The position numbers and the translations under genes were made by a program. 64,000 nt of DNA from Frigoriglobus tundricola (GTDB taxonomy: Bacteria > Planctomycetota > Planctomycetia > Gemmatales > Gemmataceae): contig NZ_CP053452.2 of assembly GCF_013128195.2 (NCBI RefSeq), forward strand, positions 4,402,001 through 4,466,000. The letters run 5' to 3'. Below the pieces are notes generated by a model. It was not told where the DNA came from. It did no database searches and saw only the letters and a list, made by a program, of their open reading frames with translations. Below, piece after piece: positions 34,147 through 42,241 of this stretch (position 1 is the first letter of the stretch; each line of letters begins with the position of its first letter).

Positions 34147-35195
34147 ACCTGTCGATTTTGTACCGCGGGCCGCTGTCGAGTTGCAACTACGGGTGCGACT
34201 ACTGCCCGTTCGCGAAGCACACCGAAACGGCCGAGGAGCTCGCCCACGACCGCGCCTGTCTGGAGCGATTCGTCGCGTGGGCGGGCACGCGCGGGACCGC
34301 CTCACTCGGGGTGCTGTTCACACCCTGGGGCGAGGCACTGGTCCGCAAGTGGTACCAGTCCGCGCTCGCGGCCCTCACGCGGATGCCGCACGTCACCAAG
34401 GCCGCGATCCAGACGAACCTCTCGTGCAAGCTCGACTGGGTGGAGGAGTGCGACAAGGCGAAGCTCGCGCTGTGGTGTACGTTTCACCCGTCCGAAACCA
34501 CACGCGAACGGTTCCTGGCGAAGTGTCGCGAACTGCTCGACCGCGGGGTGCGGTTCAGCGTCGGCGTGGTGGGCTTGAAGGAACACTTCGCGGAGATCGA
34601 GGCGCTGCGCCGCGAACTGCCGTCGGACGTGTACCTGTGGGTGAACGCGTACAAGCGCGGGCGAGGCAAAGAACCCACCCCCAGCCCCTCGGTTCGCTCC
34701 CCGGCCCTGTCAGCGGAGCTTCTCGCGGGCCGGGGGAAGGGAGGGGAGCAAGCCCTCCGGATCTCTACCGCATCAGGAGGGCTCCAGGAGGCTCCGCGCG
34801 CGTTCACCCCCCTCCCTTTAGGGAGGGGGGCTGGGGGGGTGGGTTCTTTGGGGCGCGGTCTTCTTTACTATACCCCCGAAATGGTCGCAGACCTCACGCG
34901 CATCGACCCGCTGTTCCCGGTGAACGACACGTACCACGCGAGCCGGGGCGAGGCGTGTCGGGCGGGGCAAAGCGTCATCTCGGTCGATGGCGACGGCACC
35001 GTGCGGCGGTGCCACTTCATCAAGGAGCCGATCGGCAACATCTACGCCGCGGACTTCGACGCGTGCCTGCGCGAGCGCCCGTGTACCAACGACACCTGCG
35101 GCTGCCACATCGGCTACGTCCACCTCGACCGGCTCAAGTTGTACGACACGTTCGGGGACGGCGTGCTGGAACGAATCCCACTCGGCTACCGGTGA
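34143..35195 (+). CDS. STM4011-like radical SAM protein
   Basis: 350 residues; the ATG at 34143 overlaps the previous stop. Cluster-binding CNYGCDYC lies at residues 14-21, almost at the N-terminus. The C-terminal third has a Cys-rich set (GEACRAGQSV, VRRCHFIKEP, RPCTNDTCGCHIGYVH) like a SPASM/twitch auxiliary cluster site. About 55 residues in the middle (SVRSPALSAELLAGRGKGG to LPLGRGAGGVG) come from an inserted palindromic repeat. Ends LERIPLGYR, 13 bases before the first LRR gene. Reaction unknown. Confidence 0.85.
   Translation: MNLSILYRGPLSSCNYGCDYCPFAKHTETAEELAHDRACLERFVAWAGTRGTASLGVLFTPWGEALVRKWYQSALAALTRMPHVTKAAIQTNLSCKLDWVEECDKAKLALWCTFHPSETTRERFLAKCRELLDRGVRFSVGVVGLKEHFAEIEALRRELPSDVYLWVNAYKRGRGKEPTPSPSVRSPALSAELLAGRGKGGEQALRISTASGGLQEAPRAFTPLPLGRGAGGVGSLGRGLLYYTPEMVADLTRIDPLFPVNDTYHASRGEACRAGQSVISVDGDGTVRRCHFIKEPIGNIYAADFDACLRERPCTNDTCGCHIGYVHLDRLKLYDTFGDGVLERIPLGYR
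34668..34849. repeat. In-frame palindromic repeat inside the STM4011-like gene
   Basis: Outer arms 34668-34688 and 34827-34849 are inverted copies differing by a two-base bulge (AAAGAACCCACCCCC and complement). The roughly 180-base unit is a multiple of three and stays open, giving LPLGRGAGGVG. Confidence 0.75.
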
Positions 35196-35208
35196 AACGA
35201 GGGCGATC

Positions 35209-36444
35209 ATGCGCGACGTGTTCGAGCGAGCGATCATCGAGAACCCGGACGACGTGGCCAGTTACTCGGCCTACGCCGACTGGCTCCAGGAACAGGGCGA
35301 CCCGCGGGGCGAGTTCATCGCGGTGCAACTCGCCCTCGAAGACGAATCGCGCCCAAAGGAGGCACGCGAGGCGCTGAAGGCGCGGGAGACGGAATTGCTC
35401 GCCGAGTACGAACGCGAGTGGCTGGGGGAACTGGCGCAGTTCGTGTTGGACGCGGAACCGGTCTACCGCGACATTCCGCGAATCGAAGCCGAGTTCACTC
35501 GCGGCTGGCTGACCGGTCTGGAATGTCGCTCACTTTCGGTTAACGAGGCCCGCGCGCTCGCACGCACCCCGGAAGGCAAGATGCTGCGCCGGTTGCTCGT
35601 TCACGGCGCCGCGTACGAGACGTCGGGCGACGCACCGGCGCGCGGCAGCGACTCGTGCTACGCACCCGGCCCCGACGTGCCGGAGAACATCGACCAGTAC
35701 GACGGGCCGTCGCTCTACGCCCTCACTCACGTGCCGCATTTGGCCGGTGTGCGCGTCTTCCGGTACGGCGACGGCCCGACCGTTCCGGGCGACGACGGAG
35801 AGCGACACGGGCCGTGTCACACGAGCGGGGCGTTCGTCCACGGAGTCGTCGCACGGATGCCGCAGTTAGAAGAACTGTACCTGTACGCCCACAGTATGGA
35901 GCCGGCCGCGCTCTTTGCTCTACCGCTGTCACGGCTCCGGATTCTGCGCGTCGATCACGAAATGTCCTACCCACTCGACGTTCTGGCCGCGAACTCGTTG
36001 CTCGGCAACCTCACGCACATCCTCTGCCACCCACACGCACAACGACCGGAGGACCCGCACGCTTACATCCGCCTCGACCAACTCCGCGCCCTCTGCCGGT
36101 CGCCCCATCTGCCCCGCCTCACCTACCTGCAGCTCTGCCTGACAGACTTTGGTGACGAGGGAGCCGAGGAGGTCATCGCTTCGGGGGTTCTAAAACGTCT
36201 CCGCGTACTCGACCTGAGTTACGGGTGTATGACCGACAGCGGGGCCATCGCTCTCGCCGCGTGCTCCGACCTCAAGAACCTCTCTCTGCTCGACCTCACG
36301 ATGAACAGTCTGACCGAAGTGGGGATTGCCGCGCTCACTGCGACCGGCGTGCCGTTTAAAGCGGACCAGCAGCACGCCGAACATCCCAGCCGGATCGACG
36401 AACACGGCTACCTCGAATACCTCTCATACGGCGACATCGAATAA
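35209..36444 (+). CDS. A1: TIGR02996-LRR protein of the STM4011-4015 cluster
   Basis: 411 residues. The N-terminus (MRDVFERAIIENPDDVAS, YADWLQEQGDPRGEFIAVQ) is a TIGR02996 repeat-companion domain. Leucine-rich repeats fill the rest (LTYLQLCLTDFGDEGAEEVI, LKRLRVLDLSYGCMTDSGAI, LKNLSLLDLTMNSLTEVGI). The C-terminus QQHAE plus YLSYGDIE is shared with its paralogues. No signal peptide. GAGGG precedes the ATG. LRR proteins in this position correspond to STM4015 in other clusters, by recollection. Likely a protein-binding partner or substrate of the enzymes. Confidence 0.8.
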   Translation: MRDVFERAIIENPDDVASYSAYADWLQEQGDPRGEFIAVQLALEDESRPKEAREALKARETELLAEYEREWLGELAQFVLDAEPVYRDIPRIEAEFTRGWLTGLECRSLSVNEARALARTPEGKMLRRLLVHGAAYETSGDAPARGSDSCYAPGPDVPENIDQYDGPSLYALTHVPHLAGVRVFRYGDGPTVPGDDGERHGPCHTSGAFVHGVVARMPQLEELYLYAHSMEPAALFALPLSRLRILRVDHEMSYPLDVLAANSLLGNLTHILCHPHAQRPEDPHAYIRLDQLRALCRSPHLPRLTYLQLCLTDFGDEGAEEVIASGVLKRLRVLDLSYGCMTDSGAIALAACSDLKNLSLLDLTMNSLTEVGIAALTATGVPFKADQQHAEHPSRIDEHGYLEYLSYGDIE

Positions 36445-36471
36445 TCCCTCACCCTTTCGGAAACCGTCCCC

Positions 36472-37920
36472 ATGCGGACCTTTCAATTCAGCGACGCGAA
36501 GAGCCACAAGTTCTGGAACATCGACGTCCAGGGGACCTCCTTCACGGTGACCTACGGCAAGATCGGCACCACGGGACAGACCCAGACGAAGACCTTCGCC
36601 TCGGACGCGGCGGCACAGGCCGAAGCGGACAAGCTGGTCAAGGAGAAGACCAAGAAGGGCTACGTCGAGACGACGCCGAAGGCGACCGTCTCCGACGCCG
36701 AGGCGTTCGAGACCGCGCTCCGCGCCCACCCGCACGACCTCGCCGGCTGGTCCGCGTTCGCCGACTTCCTCGCGGAACGCGACGACCCGCGCGGCGAGTT
36801 CATGCAGACACAGATCGCGCTCGAAGACGAATCGCGCCCGAAGAAAGAACGCGATACGCTGAAGAAGAAGGAGGCCGCGCTCCTCAAGACGCACGCCGCG
36901 ACCTGGCTCGGGGCGCTCGCGCCGTTCCTGCTGAATCAGAAGGCGCCGAAACGCGCCTGGCGGCCGGAGACGATCAAATTCGCCTTCCGTCGCGGCTGGC
37001 TCGCGGACCTCGAGGTTCCGAACCTGGGCGTCGAGTTCGTTCGCGCGCTGAACGGCGCACCGGAGGCGAAGTTCCTTCAGCGGTTGCACGTCCACACCAA
37101 CGCCTACGAGTACGAGGAGGGTGCCCCCAACATTCCGGAATACGCGGACGGCACCTACAAACCCGGCCCCGATCTACCCAAGGGCGTCAGTCATTACGAA
37201 CTGGCCATGCACCTGCTGGCCCGGTGCCCGCACTTCGAGTCCGTGTGTACGCTCCACCTTGGGAACCCGCTCGCGGACGGGTTCGACGAGTCCGACCAGT
37301 GCCACACGGAGGGCGAACTCGCCCACCACTACGTCAAGCAGATGCCACACATCGAGGAACTGCGCTTGCTCGCGCACAACGTGGACTCGAACAAGCTGTT
37401 CGTGCTGCCGATGCCGCACCTGCGGGTGCTTCAGGTGTTTCACGCGAGCAAGTACCCGGTGGACAAACTCGCGGCCAACCCGTCGCTCGGTAACCTCACG
37501 CACCTGCTCCTCCAACCGCACGCACCGGACGAATCGAAGCCGTACATCCGCCTGCGTGAGCTACGCGCGATCTGCCGGGCCACGAACGTGCCCAAGCTCA
37601 CGCACCTCGCCCTACGCTACACGGACTTCGGCGACGAGGGCGTGCGCGAGATCATCGACTCGGGCATCCTGAAGCGGCTCAAACTCCTCGACCTGCGCGG
37701 CGGGTGCGTGACGGACGACGGCGCGCGGCTCCTCGCGGCGGCCCCGGACGCGAAGAACCTGGAGCGGTTGAATCTCGACACGAATGCCCTGTCCTCGATC
37801 GGCATCAAAGAGCTGAAGTCCGCCGGCATCAAGGCGAGTACAGAGGCCCAGCACAACGAGGTGCCGCCGTTCGATGAGGACCAAATGCCCGAATACATGT
37901 TCGAGGCCGACATCGAATGA
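36472..37920 (+). CDS. B1: WGR-TIGR02996-LRR protein
   Basis: 482 residues. Residues 1-70 are a WGR domain ([36 protein letters not shown]), known from poly(ADP-ribose) polymerases and MolR-type proteins where it contacts nucleic acid or protein. A TIGR02996 domain follows (about 82-140, [19 protein letters not shown]), then LRRs ([39 protein letters not shown]). The tail has QHNE and ends YMFEADIE. 27 bases after A1. Confidence 0.82.
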   Translation: MRTFQFSDAKSHKFWNIDVQGTSFTVTYGKIGTTGQTQTKTFASDAAAQAEADKLVKEKTKKGYVETTPKATVSDAEAFETALRAHPHDLAGWSAFADFLAERDDPRGEFMQTQIALEDESRPKKERDTLKKKEAALLKTHAATWLGALAPFLLNQKAPKRAWRPETIKFAFRRGWLADLEVPNLGVEFVRALNGAPEAKFLQRLHVHTNAYEYEEGAPNIPEYADGTYKPGPDLPKGVSHYELAMHLLARCPHFESVCTLHLGNPLADGFDESDQCHTEGELAHHYVKQMPHIEELRLLAHNVDSNKLFVLPMPHLRVLQVFHASKYPVDKLAANPSLGNLTHLLLQPHAPDESKPYIRLRELRAICRATNVPKLTHLALRYTDFGDEGVREIIDSGILKRLKLLDLRGGCVTDDGARLLAAAPDAKNLERLNLDTNALSSIGIKELKSAGIKASTEAQHNEVPPFDEDQMPEYMFEADIE

Positions 37921-38027
37921 CCCCGCCGCACACGGCCCCGTACGCAAACCCCGAGGTCCGGAGCGTACCGCCCCGCACCGGTTGAGGCGAACCCCGCTCG
38001 GCTACTGGTAACTCGTGGAGGACGATC

Positions 38028-39284
38028 ATGCGCGACGCGTTCGAGCGAGCGATCATTGAGAACCCGGACGACCGGGCCAGTTACTCGGCCTACGCCGACT
38101 GGCTCCAGGAGCAAGGTGACCCGCGGGGCGAGTTCATCGCAGTGCAACTCGCCCTCGAAGACGAGTCGCGCCCGAAGGACGCACGCGACGCACTCAAGGC
38201 GCGGGAGGCCGAGTTGCTCGCCGAGTACGAACGCGAGTGGTTGGGGGAGCTGGCGCCGTTCGTGTTCGAGGAGGGTACGGAACGACGGACTCCGGCCGGT
38301 TACGTGGAGGATTACTCCACGGGTACGAAGACGCTGTGGGAACGCGGCGTTCTGTCGGGATTGATCATCGACCGCATCAGCACCGCCCTCGCTCACGCGC
38401 TCGTCGATTCCCCGGCCACCCGGTTCGTCCGGGAACTCCACCTCTACGGCACCATGAGCGGGTATCAAGGCAGAATTGCGGAGGAACTGCAGCGAGTCGA
38501 AACTCCCAAGGGCGTCAGCGATCATTCCGAATTGTTTGAATTGATCGGCTCGACATTACTCGCCAACCTTCGAGTCTTCCGATTCGGCGACAAGGAGGCC
38601 GAGCCACCCGAGAACGGCTGGTGCGATTGCCACACCTTTCTTCCCGGCCTGGAGCACGTCATTGCGAGCGCGCCGCGCATTGAAGAATTGCACCTCCTGT
38701 GCAACGAGTATGATTTAGATGCCGTCTTCGTGTTACCCAACTTGTCGAAGCTTCGCGTCCTCCGCGCCTATCACGTCGGTGAGTCGCGTAGTCAGAAGCC
38801 ACGCTACGAATACGGACTCGATAAGCTCGCTTCAAACCCGACGTTCGCCAACCTGACGCACCTTCAGTTTCACCCACACTGGGCCGAACAGGGCGATGGT
38901 GGCGGCGGGGACGAATCCTTCATTCCGCTCGCGCAAGTCCAAGCTCTGCTCCGTTCGCCGCACCTGAGGAAGCTCACGCACCTGCAACTCCGACTATCGG
39001 ACATGGGCGACGACGGCATCCGCGCGTTCATAGCGTCCGGCATCCTGAAGCAACTCCAGTGGCTCGACCTGCGGCACGGGTGCGTCACCGATGAGGGCGC
39101 GGCTCTACTCGCCGCCTGCCCCGACGCGAAGCGCCTCGAGCGCATCGACCTGTCCCGCAACGCGGTCACGGCGGACGGTCTGGCCGCCCTCCGCGCCGCC
39201 GGCGTCAACGCGGTCGCGAACAACCCTCTCACCCCGACCGAACTCGGATCGCGCGAGTACCTCCGCGAAGGCGATTTCGAATAA
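38028..39284 (+). CDS. A2: second TIGR02996-LRR protein
   Basis: 418 residues. The first about 79 residues differ from A1 at only about six positions, while the following about 150 are strongly diverged; the LRR pattern returns at the end (LTHLQLRLSDMGDDGIRAFI, LQWLDLRHGCVTDEGA). It ends EYLREGDFE but has lost the QHAE motif. GGAGGA eight bases upstream is a strong ribosome site. The 107-base upstream gap keeps a vestige of the STM4011 3' end (CTCGGCTACTGGT), evidence for tandem duplication. Confidence 0.8.
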   Translation: MRDAFERAIIENPDDRASYSAYADWLQEQGDPRGEFIAVQLALEDESRPKDARDALKAREAELLAEYEREWLGELAPFVFEEGTERRTPAGYVEDYSTGTKTLWERGVLSGLIIDRISTALAHALVDSPATRFVRELHLYGTMSGYQGRIAEELQRVETPKGVSDHSELFELIGSTLLANLRVFRFGDKEAEPPENGWCDCHTFLPGLEHVIASAPRIEELHLLCNEYDLDAVFVLPNLSKLRVLRAYHVGESRSQKPRYEYGLDKLASNPTFANLTHLQFHPHWAEQGDGGGGDESFIPLAQVQALLRSPHLRKLTHLQLRLSDMGDDGIRAFIASGILKQLQWLDLRHGCVTDEGAALLAACPDAKRLERIDLSRNAVTADGLAALRAAGVNAVANNPLTPTELGSREYLREGDFE

Positions 39285-39318
39285 CTCACACTCGCATTTC
39301 CCGCCAGGGCCGGCCAAC

Positions 39319-40755
39319 ATGCGGACGTTTCAGTTCAGCGACGCGAAGAGCCACAAGTTCTGGAACGTCGCCGTGCGCGGGGACTCGGTGACTGTCACGT
39401 TCGGCAAGATCGGCGCCGCGGGGAAGTCCCGGACGAAGAGCTGCGCGAGTTCCGACGCCGCACAGGCCCACGCGAACAAACTCATCAGAGAGAAGACCGG
39501 GAAGGGCTACGTCGAGACCACGCCGACGTCGAAGGTCACCTCGGACGCGGAAGCGTTCGAGAAGGCGCTCCGCGCCGACCCGCACGACCTCGCCGGCTGG
39601 TGCGCGTACGCCGACTACCTCGTCGAACAGGGCGACCCGCGCGGCGAGTTCACGCAAACGCAAATCGCCCTCGAAGACGAAGCGCGACCGAAGAAGGAAC
39701 GCGACGCGCTTCGGGCGAAAGAAGCCGCGGTTCTGAAGGAACACGAGGCGGAGTGGGTCGGGGACTGGCCGGCACTGTTCCCCGCACCAACCTCCACCGA
39801 GGGCCGCGGTCAGATCAACCACACCGGCGGGCGGAAATACGAGTTCAAGCGCGGCGTCCTGTCCACGGTCCATTTCGGCGAACTGACCGTCGCCGCGGCC
39901 CGCGCCTTCGTCCGGGCGCCCCAAACGCGGTTCGTCCGCGAACTCTTCATCGGCTACCACGCCCACAGAGAGGAATTCGACCGGGGGTCGGACATCCCTC
40001 CGGAGGTGACCACGGGCTACGACCAGCCCGCAGATCACGTCCTGCTCCGATGGCCGTACATGAGGCAGATCCGTCGGTTCCAGTACGGCTGGACCGCGGA
40101 CGAAGCGTACGGCAGCTTTTGCCACTTTCAGTGCCACCTGTCCGGCGCCCGCGTTTTCGACTTCGTCAAGCAGATGCCCAATGTCGAAGAGGTTTTGGTC
40201 TTCGCACACCTCCGGGACGCGACCAAACTCGTCGCCCTGCCGATGCCGAACCTCCGCGTACTCCAGCTCTACCACGGCCGGAGCTATCCGCTGGACCGAC
40301 TGGCACAGAATCCGTCGGGTACGAAGCTGACCCATCTGCTCTGCCACCCGCACGCGCTCGATCACGACCGGGCTTACATTCGGCTCCCGGAACTGCGCGC
40401 GATCTGCCGCTCCGAACACCTCACGAGCCTCACGCACCTCCGCCTCCGCCTCACGGATTTCGGTGACGCCGGTATCCGTGAGATCGTATCGTCCGGCATC
40501 CTGACGCGGCTGAAGGTACTCGATCTGCGACACGGGAGCGTCACCGGCGCCGGGGCCAAGACGCTCGCGAACTGCCCGGAGGTCAAGAACCTGGAGAAAC
40601 TCGACCTGTCGCGAAACGGGTTGACCGGTGTCGGGAAAGCGGCGCTCCTGGCGACGCGGGTGCCCGTCGAGTTGGACCACCAGCACGCCGAAATCGGTGA
40701 CCAGGACGCATACGGCGACCGCCCGCGGTACCTCTACGAAGGCGATTACGAGTGA
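39319..40755 (+). CDS. B2: second WGR-TIGR02996-LRR protein
   Basis: 478 residues from the ATG at 39319. WGR domain [19 protein letters not shown] and VTFGKIGAAGKSRTKS, TIGR02996 domain (YADYLVEQGDPRGEFTQTQ), then LRRs (LTHLRLRLTDFGDAGIREIV, LKVLDLRHGSVTGAGAKTLA). Tail QHAE and YLYEGDYE. Closely related to B1 at the N-terminus. Its stop overlaps the GTG of the ATP-grasp gene (GTGA), tying the LRR genes into the operon. Confidence 0.82.
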   Translation: MRTFQFSDAKSHKFWNVAVRGDSVTVTFGKIGAAGKSRTKSCASSDAAQAHANKLIREKTGKGYVETTPTSKVTSDAEAFEKALRADPHDLAGWCAYADYLVEQGDPRGEFTQTQIALEDEARPKKERDALRAKEAAVLKEHEAEWVGDWPALFPAPTSTEGRGQINHTGGRKYEFKRGVLSTVHFGELTVAAARAFVRAPQTRFVRELFIGYHAHREEFDRGSDIPPEVTTGYDQPADHVLLRWPYMRQIRRFQYGWTADEAYGSFCHFQCHLSGARVFDFVKQMPNVEEVLVFAHLRDATKLVALPMPNLRVLQLYHGRSYPLDRLAQNPSGTKLTHLLCHPHALDHDRAYIRLPELRAICRSEHLTSLTHLRLRLTDFGDAGIREIVSSGILTRLKVLDLRHGSVTGAGAKTLANCPEVKNLEKLDLSRNGLTGVGKAALLATRVPVELDHQHAEIGDQDAYGDRPRYLYEGDYE

Positions 40756-41897
40756 ACCCGCCGCGTTACGTGCTGATCGCGAACCCCGGCACGAAGCGGT
40801 GCGAGACGTACCGCGCCGAACTGCTCGCGTACTGGTCCGGGCGCGGCGCGGCTGTTGATGTGGAGGTCGTGCCGTGGGCGGACGTGGCGGCGCGTGACGG
40901 TAATCTCGATGGTCTGCCGGCGTTCGACCGGCCCGCGGTCGTGCGGATGGAATCGCCGGGCAAGGATGACACCGCGACACGCCTCCTGCTCGAAGCCGGC
41001 GCCCGCGATGACCCGGACGAACCGCCCCGCGACTGGCGCGGACTCGATCTCCCGAAAGGGTTACTCGTGCGGCCGGGGCTGTTGTACCGCGGGTTCCGCC
41101 GGGTTCTTCACGGCCTGCGGAAGTCGTTCGACGCCCGCCCGCACCTGCACCCGACCGCGTGCCCACTGGCCGTCGCTGAGATGTTCGACAAAACGGCGGC
41201 CGCCGGGAGGATCGCCGCGGCCAGCGTGCCGGTGCCCGAAATGCTCGGCACGTGCGACGCGCCCGAGGCGCTTCACGACGCGGCCGCGAGCCGCGCGTGG
41301 CCGAACGCCTACGTCAAGCTCAACACCGGTTCCTCGGCCACGGGCATCGTCGTCCTTCACCCCAATCACAACGGGCGACCGGCGTTCGGGATCACCACGC
41401 TTGCGGAGATCGACGGCGCGTTCTACAACTCGCGGCTCGTCCGCCGCGTAACGGGGGCGGACCTGGACGCCGCCGTGCAGTTCGTTCTGAACGAAGGCGC
41501 GATCGTCCAGCGCGGCATACCGATGGCGCAAGCGGACGGCCAGAACTTCGACGTCCGCGTGGTGACCGTGTACGGAAAGCCCGCGGCGACGATCTTCCGC
41601 CTCAGCCCGCACCCGATGACCAACCTGCACCTGGGCGGGCGCCGCGGGGACTACGACCGGTGCCGGGCCGCGATCCCGACGCGCGACTGGCTGGACGCAC
41701 TCGACCATTGTGCCGACGCGGCCGCGTGCTTCGATTCCGCCATCACCGGCGTGGACCTGCTGTTCGAGCGCGGCTTCCGCCGGCACTACGTCCTGGAAGT
41801 GAACGCGTTCGGCGACTTCTTCCCCGGCTGGGTGGACCCAAATGGCCGTTCCATCCACGCGCGGGAAATCGCGGCCACGGCCGAACGGCTGGCGTGA
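40752..41897 (+). CDS. STM4014-like ATP-grasp protein
   Basis: 381 residues, GTG start overlapping the B2 stop. Resembles glutathione-synthetase/RimK-type ATP-grasp enzymes: YVKLNTGSSATGIVVL gives the ATP-binding Lys/Gly region, and HYVLEVNAFGDFFPGW the Glu-x-Asn metal site. Such enzymes join a carboxylate to an amine through an acyl phosphate, often adding residues to a peptide or protein end. In STM4011-4015 clusters the gene normally sits beside the radical SAM genes; here four LRR genes separate them. Substrate unknown. Confidence 0.8.
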   Translation: MNPPRYVLIANPGTKRCETYRAELLAYWSGRGAAVDVEVVPWADVAARDGNLDGLPAFDRPAVVRMESPGKDDTATRLLLEAGARDDPDEPPRDWRGLDLPKGLLVRPGLLYRGFRRVLHGLRKSFDARPHLHPTACPLAVAEMFDKTAAAGRIAAASVPVPEMLGTCDAPEALHDAAASRAWPNAYVKLNTGSSATGIVVLHPNHNGRPAFGITTLAEIDGAFYNSRLVRRVTGADLDAAVQFVLNEGAIVQRGIPMAQADGQNFDVRVVTVYGKPAATIFRLSPHPMTNLHLGGRRGDYDRCRAAIPTRDWLDALDHCADAAACFDSAITGVDLLFERGFRRHYVLEVNAFGDFFPGWVDPNGRSIHAREIAATAERLA

Positions 41898-41912
41898 CGT
41901 GAGGCGCGCCGC

Positions 41913-42074
41913 TCACGAGTACTTCATGTGGTGGGCGATCGCGAAAATGAGCAAGCTCACTGCGAGCGCCGCGTACACGACGAGCCAGAAGGTGACCTGG
42001 TCTTCTTCGGTTGTGTTCTGCACGGGACGCAGCGCCTCGCCCACCGCTTCGCCCCGCTCGGCCGCCGTAAGCAC
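41913..42074 (-). CDS. Small membrane protein, GTG start
   Basis: 53 residues. Acidic N-terminal half (AAERGEAVGEALRPVQNTTEE), one helix (VTFWLVVYAALAVSLLIFAIA), and a short HHMKYS tail. The frame is open from 42122 and the GTG at 42074 is the first possible start; no ribosome site is evident. The helix and the coherent charge pattern argue for a real gene. Unrecognised family. Confidence 0.45.
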   Translation of the reverse strand: MLTAAERGEAVGEALRPVQNTTEEDQVTFWLVVYAALAVSLLIFAIAHHMKYS

Positions 42075-42165
42075 GAGATGGCGATTTCGGTCGCGTACTG
42101 TCGTCCGAGAGCGCCCCTGCCGTCAAGTGCAATGCCGCACGCGCCGAAAACAGCGGGTGCAAAAC

Positions 42166-42216
42166 GCGCGGGGCCGCGCCGCGACACCCCGAGGGCGCCG
42201 CGGCGCGGCCCCGCGC
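42166..42216. repeat. 18-bp perfect GC-rich inverted repeat, possible terminator
   Basis: Arms 42166-42183 and 42199-42216 are exact complements with a 15-base loop, 26 bases downstream of the secreted His/Thr-rich gene on the minus strand. Very stable but without a T-tract. Confidence 0.65.
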
Positions 42217-42241
42217 GCGGACCGGTCCGAACGGAACGCGG

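Noticed and set aside
42166-42216. Confident rho-independent terminator
   Set aside because: Perfect stem but no T-tract on either strand, so it is listed as a repeat with possible terminator function.
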